A DNA stretch of 64,000 nt from Cladocopium goreaui (lineage: Eukaryota; Sar; Dinophyceae; Suessiales; Symbiodiniaceae), in NCBI GenBank assembly GCA_947184155.2, contig CAMXCT020002037.1, forward strand, positions 50,563 to 114,562, read 5' to 3'. How positions within the stretch are numbered: position 1 is the first letter of the stretch; each line of letters opens with the position of its first letter. Shown piece by piece: positions 53,820 to 64,000 of the stretch. The position numbers and the translations under genes are program-made. The notes under the pieces are model-generated. The model was not told the origin of the DNA and did no database searches. It saw only the letters and a program-made list of their open reading frames with translations.

Positions 53820-56254
53820 GATAAAATGTAGTGTTTCACCAACCTGACGTGTGAAGCGACTTTTTGGGATAGCTACCCCTTACTAAGTGACATGTCCAAA
53901 TGGGTAAACCTGTTTTGACTCGTATTTGGACCATCATTGTGGGAATGCAATCAGATGGAATTCCCAGTCATGGGTCACATGTCAAGACATTGGCTATCTA
54001 CTACGTTATCATCTGCGTATCAGTATTTCCTAGCCAAAACACTTGAAACCGATAAAACGGCAAAGAAATATATGACATGGAAAATAATATGTTGACTTGG
54101 TGGTGATCGAATTGGCAGACACTTGACTTCACGGGAAAGCACTTGCAAGGGTGAGGCCATAGTTCTGTTACTGATACACTCGAATATGTTACAATGTTGA
54201 GAGGTGAATACATATACATACATAATCATACATACAGTAAAATGAATCCACAACACAAGGAACACAAACTTCCTCTGTTCGATTGGCAACATCTCCATAG
54301 TAATCACGAGTGTGTCCGGCATGTGTTGCAGCCCTTCACGCCCCAAACAATGTGGCTTCGTCCAAAAAAGAAGTTATTTACCCCCAATCATTGCGGTAAG
54401 TTTATTTGAGAATTGACGAGAACCGATTGATGGTTGAACCACCCCTCGGAAAAAATGGTCAAATATGGTCAATTATGGATCATCATTTATGGTTGAACGT
54501 CAATATCTTCCAAACAACCAACAGGAATGAGAATTGTTGGATTCATATGATTACGTTATATAATTATATATCAGATTCTTCTGTGTAATTACAGATTGTT
54601 AGAGTACATTAAAATACCATGAAATCCCATGGTATTCCCTTTCTTAGTCGTATGTATAGCATGATGAATTTGCAGCTCAACTAGCCAAAGCAACTGATGG
54701 AGTGGCTCCTTTCGAGTTCCTTTCCTGTGCGGCACGGCCGGAGCCATACGCCGGGGCCGCCTCTGAATACCTTCCATGAATGTTGCATCCTGGATCTTAG
54801 GGACATGATAAAGTTCGTTGATATAACTTATATAACTGGAAAAAAATCCGTGAGACATACTAAGGCATGACAAACGCTCGTTCTGTGGATGAGATCATGG
54901 TTGCTGTGCGCCTAATTACGGTAATCTACGCTTCCAAATGGCTTCTGAACATGACTCCAGTACTTTTTTCTGTAGTACAGCATGGCATGGCGGACCTTCC
55001 ATTGAAACAGGATCCAACATACAAACTACAATATGTTTCAACAAAAACTTGCATACTCTAGGTATGTTGGCAAACAAGAACAGAACTTTTGGCAACACAA
55101 TACTTGTTCCACCAAAATCTATACTAGATGTACATAGATTCATAGATGTACCGCATGTATGTGTGATTATGTGTAAAAAAATAAGTAGATGTGTAACATC
55201 CAAAAGCGTCACATCAAGCAACAAAAATGGGAAGATCATCTGAATCTGCTGGTGTCACCCAGCCTGGCATATAACAAACTATACTTAATCTATTGAATTG
55301 CAAATAGGTTTACACACAGGGGATGTGAATTCCAAGAAATAAATTATAAATCATGAAATGTTCTGATTCTTCGTTCCGAAGCATGCCCCTCAGCGAACGT
55401 ATTTCCCTGCACTATGTTCCAATGCTCCATCAAAAACCCGTCCTGTGGCACGGAAAACCAATCCATCCAGATGTAGCCTTCCTGGACTGATTGACCCCGT
55501 CGTTTTTCCGGTGTAATGAATCCTATGTCTCGATCAACCACCCAATTTACAAGTCCAATACTAAAGTCAGGGTGTCATTTTGATATAAATAGGCGGCATA
55601 CCAGGGCATATACCAGGTATATACCAGGTATATTGATGTATATCATGTATATTATCTCATTTCAGGATGATTAAACCAACTTTTTTGGCACCATCGTGCA
55701 GCCGATTTTTGATGAAACTATTTAACCTCGGTTTCAAGGGGAAGGGAGTAACCTGGAGTCATGCCAGCCCCGTATGTGGTGGTTGATATCGCAAGTATTC
55801 ATGATTATATATGATTATACTATATAAACAATCTGGCAAACCCACTTAGTAAACAAACCCGGCAGGATTTACATACCGTTTGCCCGCAATGGCCACGTGG
55901 TATTTCCCGTACAACATCACTTTCCCCACACGCCATACACCCTCAGGATGTGATCCCTTATTGATATTTCAACCAGTGTAACAGCTTAACTGGATGGGGG
56001 ATGTGATCCCGTAAAGTCTTGAATCAATAGTTTAAAGGGGGTTGGGGATGTGTTGAAAGTCTTCAATCAGTGCACCAGTTTAACACAGAGGGGGATTTGA
56101 TTCCTCATGGAAAGTCTTCAATCACTGTAATAGTTTGACGGGGGTGGGGTATTTGATCCCGTATTGAACATCTTCAACATGAAAGGCCAACACGTGGAGC
56201 AAGGGCGCGAACAGCCGTTCGCATTTGGGGTGATGTTTCCATCCAATACGACTG
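53820..56254. repeat. gene-free stretch ending in degenerate tandem repeats
   Basis: No supported gene. From about 55925 to 56170 there are three or four degenerate units of 50-70 bp containing AGTCTTCAATCA, GTTTAA and GGGGGATGTGATCCC-like words. Confidence 0.55.
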
Positions 56255-56363
56255 TACCCTCTGGTAATCTAACATAGCTATAGAAAATCATCATTGTTAA
56301 TAGGTAAATCATCTATTTCTATGGGCCATTTTCCATAGCAAACTGTTAGTTTACTAGAGAGTA
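56255..56363. repeat. TACCCTCTGG MITE-like unit (diverged)
   Basis: Ends TACCCTCTGGTAATCTAACA and TTAGTTTACTAGAGAGTA, flanked by TA. Confidence 0.7.
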
Positions 56364-58589
56364 ATGGTTTCTTATTGGGTTTTAGCACATTCTGCTGGTT
56401 TCTTTGATGGATCACCACGGTTTGAGCACCTTGATTTCCTCCCGCTCTTGGTCGCTGAGCGTTTTGTGCTGGCCAATGAACTGCGCTTGCAAATCCAATT
56501 CCTGAGGGTTTTTTGGACCATGGTAAGGAACCATGCCATGGTAACTATGGTTATTGAAATCTCCAACTATCGAAGAAAGGTTACCCCCCCCATCCAACTC
56601 ATATAGATGTGACCATGCGTATAGAGAGAACCATGGTGTCCCTGGCAAAATCATCTACACATGGTGTTTATTTATGCGTGTTTTTTTTTTTTAACCATCT
56701 CTATATCAACTTGCCAAAGGGTATCTAACTTGTGTTATGTTTAGATATAACATGGTGTGCCACGAGTAGCTACTCTGAGTACCATACTCTTACCGTCCCT
56801 AGTCAGGCAATGATCTTGGCCAACAGATTGCCGGGTGGCGGCAAGATATGCGCTGATGCTTGAAGCTAGCACCAGTCTATCTGACTAGTTGTATGAAGCA
56901 TTCTATCACCAATTTTGCCTAGGTGACTTCAGGAGGTATATAAATTTGCTTGAAACTAGTCCCGTTTCATGAAACCTGTGGACTTATAGCACCATCATCC
57001 CAGCAGTAAATGGACTCAGATTGCGTACCATTGCGGCCATCGGTTTGAGAAATATCACGGGAGAACTTTCGGTGGGAAAATGGTCATAATATGTCATAAT
57101 TGTAGTAAGTATCAGAAAATCATTTGATTTGATAAAATGTGGGTTTGTCACCTTTTGCACTAAATGTTTTTCCCTATTGAAATAGTAGTTTTGGGGTATC
57201 TATATATACATATATATATATGTATCATATCATATATCCCCTATTTTTTGGCAAAGCCGTTTGGGCTTTCCCTTTGGGTATCCTCACTCTGTCACCTCCC
57301 ATGCCAACGTGCCAGGAGACCACTTTGGTAACTCCCTCGATGATGTTTGCTAAGGCATCCTGCAACACCTTGCTGGGCCGCTTCAGCTGTTGATTCCCAA
57401 AGGTGTGTCCACTTGAGGTTGTTGTCAAGTAGGATGAACAAAAACAACTACCAAAAAAAAAAAACAAACAAACAAACAAACAGTGTGTTTGCAAATTTGC
57501 AAAAAAGGTTTATTGGACCCCCCCACTATGCTGCGAGGGAACAACTACAGTATGTGGAGATGTACATAACATCGATATGCCGAAGAACACTGCGAACACT
57601 ATCCTTAAACAATATATATATACCTCTATATATATACACCTATATATATATACCTATATATAAATATGTACCTCTATATATAATTATACCTAAAATAAAT
57701 ATGTAATTACATATATAATAAATAAATGTATATATATATATCATTGTATATACACACAGATTCCATCATATTCCTCCATAATCCTCCAACATGTCGGAAT
57801 TTGCCAAGGGACGGCCAGCTGTTCTCCTGATTCATCTGGGTGATCGATGGCAAGCCATTGGTGCGACACAAAAATCGTCAGAAAGGACCTGGGGCCCAGG
57901 GCGGCGCCAAGCCGCGGCAGGCGAAGCCAAGGAGTTACAAATTTGGGGATGGGTCAAAACCCTGGTACCTAGTGAACCCCAAAATAGCTGGTAAATGGAT
58001 GTTCATCCCCCTAAAAATGGTATGTATAGGTATTGATCCATACCCATTTAAGTGCTGCCTGAGTCACCAAGTTCGATGTTGAAATATGTTGAAATCATTT
58101 ATATAAATCCCCATGGCAATGTCGTTCATAAACGCAATCTTCGAAATTGTGATGTTCCCACTCTTTATTGGTGACAAATAAATCCACATTTGTGTTGGTC
58201 AAATCACCATGTTTCATGGTTCCATCATGGATGGACCCAATGCTTTAACTGGGGGTCATCGTCGAGGTACGGATGGTGAGGAACTAATTTCCCGGCCGCT
58301 TGGAGATCTTCGTGACCTGACAGCGTTTTCCAAGATTTCAAGACGGAAATGGGGATGAGTCAATGTTTTGGGGGATGAAGTTTCATTTACCAGGCTTTTG
58401 ACCCCATGCGGGAACTTGCATTTTATGGTATGCTTATATAGATATAAAGATATGTACACGTTGCAAGCATGCATGTAGAAGTGGCATATGATGCAAAACG
58501 TTTGGTTTATAGTTACACCTATGTGTGTATCTATGTGTGTATATGTATCTATGTAATGCAAGGTAACGTAAGGAAAGGTAGGGAAAGGT
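56364..58589. other. mostly gene-free; one weak exon-like patch
   Basis: Around 57860-58000 the plus strand reads KPRQAKPRSYKFGDGSKPWY and then LVNPKIAGKW, more protein-like than its surroundings, but no family or splice context can be shown. TA microsatellites at 57610-57740. Confidence 0.3.
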
Positions 58590-58832
58590 AAGTATGTATG
58601 CATGCATGCATGTATGGATGTATGGTATGTATGGTATGTATGGTATGTATGGCATGTATGGTATGTATGGTATGTATGTTTTTTATTTAATGGTGTAATG
58701 TAATGTACTGTGAAGTAATGTAAAGTAATGTAAAGTAATGTAAAGTAATGTAAAGTAATGTAAAGTAATGTAAAGTAATGTAAAGTAATGTCTGTCTGTA
58801 TGTCTGTATGTCTGTATGTCTGTATGTCTGTA

Positions 58833-58875
<43 letters not shown>

Positions 58876-59460
58876 ATGTATGTATGTATGTATGTACTGA
58901 TGTACTGATGTACTGTATGTACTGTATGTACTGTATGTACTGTATGTACTGTATGTACTGTATGTATGTATGTATGTACTGTATGTACTGTATGTACTGT
59001 ATGTACTGTATGTACTGTAGGTACTGTAGGTACTGTATGTACTGTATGTACTGTATGTACTGTATGTACTGTATGTACTGTATGTACTGCATGTACTGCA
59101 TGTACTGCATGTACTGTATGTACTATGTACTGTATGTACTGTATGTACTGTATGTACTGTATGTGCTGTATGTGCTGTAGGTACTGTATGTACTGTATGT
59201 ACTGTATGTACTGTATGTACTGTATGTACTGTATGTACTGTATGTACTGTATGTACTGTATGTACTGTATGTACTGTATGTACTGTATGTATGTATGTAT
59301 GTATGTATGTATGTATGTATGTATGTATGTATGTTTGTATGTTTGTATGTTTGTATGTTTGTTTGTTTGTTTGTATGTATGTATGCATGCATGTATGTAT
59401 GTCTGTGTGTGTATGTATGTATGTATGTACGTATGTATGTATGTATGTTTGTATGTAGGT
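58590..59460. repeat. simple-repeat block: GGTATGTAT, TAATGTAAAG, CTGT/ATGT and 9-bp TATGTACTG units
   Basis: Successive arrays: TATGGTATG (58615-58680), TAATGTAAAG (about 58715-58790), CTGT/ATGT (58790-58900), 9-bp TATGTACTG (58905-59285) and ATGT/TTGT (59286-59455). All long frames on both strands (for example the 332-, 284- and 210-aa ones) are repeat artefacts. Confidence 0.95.
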
Positions 59461-61434
59461 ACACCACACTGTCACCACACGTATCATGTATTTATGTACC
59501 ATGTAAAGAGTAACGTAAATGTATGCAAAAACCATGATTTGTGCTTGTCCAGAACACAAGACGACATACACATTTTTCTTCACCAGTACTCTGCCTGAAT
59601 TCCAGAGCTGTTTTTTTTTCAGGGTGATCATTGCATTGGATTTTTCACTTTCTAACATTTTTCCTGGATTGCTTGAAGGGAACATTTACAGGAAAATACA
59701 GGGTTTTCCCCAAATTTTCCTGGAGATTTCCCCATTTAAGCCAATCCCTTAAGATAACATATTGTTAAAATGTGCGAATCATCCCATTTTTTCCAGTAAA
59801 AATTGGCGAATCATCCCATTTTCAGGGATAGAACACATTAGGCTCAAAAAATACACCCAACGCTCACTATGTCACTATGCGCCCAGTTTCTCCTATATAA
59901 TTATCTACAGTTTTTGATTAATAGTATCATATTGTCTTGGGATAACATGCTACTGTACATCCCACTAGATCCCACCATGCTCGATCTCAGAACCGTCAAC
60001 TGTAATCCCGAGCGAAGGGGCTCATGTCACAATCTGCTGGAAATTGGCATTGTAGATATCTGCATCCGTATATTCAAAAGTCATAATTATTCATATGTAT
60101 ATAGACAAAATCCTCCTTAAGTAGATAGAAAATTGTACTTCAGAAATACTCCCATGATTGTCATGATTTTTGACACTTCCAGATTCTATGTACTCCAGGA
60201 TGACTATACATATGCATGTATATACATATAATTATATACATATACGTGTACACCATTCTACACATCCTAATCCTCAACTGACCCTAGCAGCACAAAATGC
60301 AGATCCCTTGAAGCATCGTTGGTCCACCACCAAGGCACATGGAGGGCTACCCCGCATTCGCATCACATCATGGACCTCCGCAACATGCAGTGGGCAACAT
60401 GGGGACTAAACAAGCATATTTCTTTCAAATGGTGATTCAATGATTTATATCACAACAAAATATGTATTGACACAATGGCTCAACATTAATGAGCACAAAA
60501 TGGAGGTTTGCAAAAATACAAATTTCACTAGGCACACATGTAGGTGAGACCCCATCTTGTGGTCCAAACGTGAAGCACCCGGAGCCAAGTGAGCCCAAAA
60601 ATGGGGGTATAATTTTTGGCCTACAAAACTTGTTTTTTGAAAACCAAACACATCCAGTGTTTTTGGTCAGTAGTTTTTGTTGGAGCTGGAGAATGCCCCC
60701 AGATTTTTCACATGTCCAGGACATCTCAGGACTGTGATAATCGGAGATTAGCCCCCTTTTTCATCGTCCACCTTCTGGCGTTCTGGTTGTGGGACTGTTC
60801 TGGCGTTTTGTTCAACTTGTGGCCTCAAGGGTGAACACTGAGGTTTCCATTCGTCGTCCTGGCTGATGATGAAAAAATCCCCCTACAAAGACAATACTTT
60901 CGTGGGGGAACAAACATCATTTGAATCATGCAAAAACGCCACTTCTACCCCATCTATGTTGCTGAGCCTTAGTGACTTTTCCCAAAACATCAAAAAGATG
61001 TTGGATAAATCCCATGTTTGTTTCCTAGTTTTGTTCATTTATAGTGGACATAAATCATGTATAATGGGATTTATCCATTGATAATCCATAATTTATGATA
61101 TTATAAATGATTAAACATGGGATTATGGATAAATGACATAATTAAAAATACCATAAAGCAATCATTTATTATTTGATTATTGATGAATCCCATTGCTTCA
61201 AAGCTGACAAAAACGGAGCCAGGTATCGACGTTGCGCACCTTGATGACCCACATGGTGGACAGCTGTTGATGAGCCCTTGCACCATCCTGGGCGTGGAGG
61301 TAGCCATCAGGGGGACCAACCCAACATGTTTAAATGCAAAGAGTATACACATAGAAATACAACGTAGTATTCTAATGAATGTACATGCCCTGATGGTGTT
61401 AAATCTATCCACTGGTGTGATATATATATATATA
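59461..61434. other. no gene seen
   Basis: Unremarkable. GGCGAATCATCCCATTTT occurs in two related forms near 59775 and 59803. Confidence 0.5.
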
Positions 61435-61807
61435 CCTGGAAAGCCAAAAACACAAAACTTTCTGGTCATTATGGGAAAAAGCCGTAATGAACATTTTTGT
61501 TGGTAAAATATTGTTTTTACCCGTAATGACCAAAAAAATTGTCAAATCAAAGAACATTGCAGTCCTACCCGTAGCAAAACCGTATTTTTTCAACATTTTG
61601 TTGAAAAAAAAACGTAAAAAACCGTAGCAGCTCTCACGCAAGCCTACCCGTGGCAAAACAGTATTTTTTCGACATTTTGTTGAAAAAAGGCCGTAAAAAG
61701 CCGTAGCAACTCTCACACAAGTGGCTCCAGACGATCAAAGCCGTAATGACCAAAAAAAACGGTCAAGGCCGTTTGACCCAAAAAAAATGGGATTATGGCT
61801 TTCCAGG
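61435..61807. repeat. 373-bp MITE-like unit with paired internal repeats
   Basis: Ends CCTGGAAAGCC and GGCTTTCCAGG are exact inverted repeats set in TATATA on both sides (possible TA-rich duplication). Inside are two copies of a block, about 80 bp, with CATTTTGTTGAAAAAA and CCGTAGCA, plus GTAATGACCAAAAAAA repeats. Confidence 0.75.
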
Positions 61808-64000
61808 TATATATAAATATAATTATATACAGTATATACATCGGATGAGGACCATGTGCAGACCATGCATGACCTATCATGGCCAAACTAAACGATTGTC
61901 GAATTGAGACGCTCGACTAAGTTGACGGCGTCTTCCAACCACCAGGGATTGCAACCCATGGGTTTCGGGTACTCAAACTTTGATGAGCAATGATCGAAAT
62001 TTGCTATAAAAATGGTATATCTGAAACAAACTATAGAATATTATGGAATATTATATATAGAATATTCAGATATTTTAAGTAACTAATGGCCATTGACAAC
62101 CCAATTTGGGCATGTCAATTCTCGGAGACGGCTGACCATTACACAGATGGCATGTCTCCTAGAAGCGCCGTTTTACATGGCCGATCTTACAGGAAAACCT
62201 TTGTTGGTTGCTATGCTTGTAGGAAAAAAAAATATATACACAGTATATACATACATATCCATCTGCAAAAAAAAACTGACCAGAAATAAGTGGGGATGAT
62301 TTCCTTTGTTAACCATCAGGGTTTCTCGCGACCTGAGGTCGACCCAGGCTGCAGCTTCGAAACTTACAGTGTGTTTAAGAATCCTCCTTCAACGAGGAAA
62401 AAAACAACAGGTGCATGTGATTCATATGACAATATGGTATAAATACAAATGATATAGTGTAACATTGTAATGCCAATAGTAAATATGTTTATATATATAA
62501 TGATATATTATGATAATGTACATGTGTATTATACATATATATATATGTATATATATATGTACATATGTAATACATAGCTCTGCACGGCAAATTTGGCTTA
62601 ATTAATGGTTCGATATGTTGGTTTTAAATCATTCCTGAAACTGTTCCAGACTTGAGAGAGAAGTCCCATGGCACTGGTTTCACAGACCCCTAGACTTGCG
62701 GAGAAGCCTTGTTGCATGCAGGATACCTGGAAAAGAAAATCCTTGAACTACACTAGAAAATGATGTCCAGCAACCAAGCATCTGGGTGGATGTCACTGAC
62801 ACTGCCTCTGTGTTTCTTGATCCCTGCCAGGCGGGCAGGGCCGGCAGTCGCTCATCACATGGGATTGATCATCATAAACCGAATTTGTCCAGTGCCACAG
62901 TCGCTCGAACAGCAATAATATGTATACACGCACTATTTAAAGTATATCAGGTACGTTCGAGTATAACATAATATGTATATTCCACTAGGATTTAGAAAGC
63001 TATGTATATAGTCTAGTATGTCTCTCTATGTATATATATATATATAGATAATTATAGATGCAGCGGATGCAGGATAATACAAGAATAATAAGGAACATAT
63101 TCATAATATGTATTTTTCCCAAAATGTCACGGCTGTGTGAGCAACAGCTGCCAACATCAGGACCTCCCAAAACCACTCCCAGCGGCATAGGACTAAAATT
63201 AAATGGTGATAACCGATTCACCTGAAGCAAGCACTTGGGGTCACTATGAGAGTACAGTCACCCCATTATGGAATGATCACCCTATTTATAACAATACTAA
63301 TAGTAATAGCAGGTAAAGGGCTTCAACTGTACCAATCAAACACGCCCAAAGACTTGCTCTGAGGTCTGGAATAACCTTAAAGAAGCCCCATATCATATTA
63401 GCAAATAGCAACATCTATTAGCCATCATCTATGCTACATGTAGTATCATGTTTTTTTCTTACCGGTCTTTTTTGATAGATGGTCAACAGTCAGAACACCA
63501 TCGAAGCAGGTCGCAGGTCACAGCCTGTTCCACAGCATTGTCCCATGGCACGTGAAGAATGAGTACGTCGCAATTTTGTTTGGTGCTTTAGGAGTCGGTA
63601 ATTTTGCACAATTGGTTGGACTATGTTGGTAAACCTGTTGGTGATACTGGTTGATGTGGTCTGAAAACATCTCTGCATGAACTTACTAGAAGATCCCTTC
63701 ATCAGTTTTACTTGCACATATTTTGATCACATCTCATCACATATATATATATATATATATATTATAAATAGATATAACTAGTTTTTATTCATCTGGCCCT
63801 GTGTAGCTTGTGTATCAATGCACTTGGTAGGCTATAGTTTGTATCAATATGCATCAACTTATTTACTTGCCCTCTTGCAAATTGTTTCATAGCTATGATA
63901 AATCACCTGTTTGTGATACGTAAATCATCGAACTAAATAGACCATTTCTTGTAAAGCAAACTGCAACCAAAGGGTAGATCGATTGAACATATGCGTCAAC
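61808..64000. other. no gene seen
   Basis: TA microsatellites (62480-62560, 63025-63045, 63740-63765). Short frames have no recognisable features. Confidence 0.5.

Noticed and set aside
58256..59685. Long ORFs of 332, 284, 210 and 130 aa on both strands
   Set aside because: All are low-complexity translations of ATGT, CTGT and TATGTACTG repeats.

Overview
The window looks like nuclear DNA of a dinoflagellate, probably a Symbiodiniaceae-like species (inference). The support is a mosaic of nested transposons, many short intron-split exons, very abundant TA and trinucleotide microsatellites, a Ty1/copia element with an extra ORF behind pol, and lysine/alanine-rich tail sequences. I found no prokaryotic operon, rRNA or tRNA gene. 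Three nested or mobile regions hold almost all recognisable coding sequence.

(1) 5151-14495: an outer element with short terminal inverted repeats (TIRs) and many GATCCATACC subterminal repeats has been invaded by an 8,104-bp element (6224-14327). The inner element has exact 24-bp TIRs and a candidate 2-bp AA duplication. It carries four intronless plus-strand ORFs (416, 421, about 500 and 606 aa) and at least two small ones. The last ORF has features of a DDE-type transposase. The inner element is studded with about 45 copies of one 16-nt hairpin, 5-bp stem and 6-nt loop (consensus GGCYTGMAAGAARGCC). All copies are on the coding strand. They lie in all three reading frames and between genes, with compensatory stem changes. 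One sits within 5 nt downstream of every main stop codon. Where the frame would read the loop's TGA as a stop, the loop is TGC, TGG or TCG instead. I saw no copy outside the element. This is my best candidate for an undescribed system.

(2) 17606-45789: a young Ty1/copia LTR retrotransposon. Its two 156-bp LTRs are identical. It has a primer-binding site, an intact gag-protease-integrase-RT-RNase H polyprotein and a second ORF (209 aa). Its pol is split inside the RNase H region by (3).

(3) 23323-44266: a 20,944-bp insertion bounded by imperfect TIRs of about 50 bp and a 4-bp ACTT duplication. It carries intron-rich minus-strand genes: a cytosine-5 DNA methyltransferase-like gene (41056-44033), a gene resembling the DUF7869 family (36740-40592), and a long exon series of unknown function ending in a Lys/Ala/Pro-rich tail (24030-36561). 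Because the host retrotransposon has identical LTRs, this large cargo-bearing element must have moved recently.

The rest (1-5150, 14511-17605, 45790-64000) is gene-poor. It has AT microsatellites, several MITE-like families, a 21-bp satellite with a 294-bp higher-order period, and long simple-repeat blocks.
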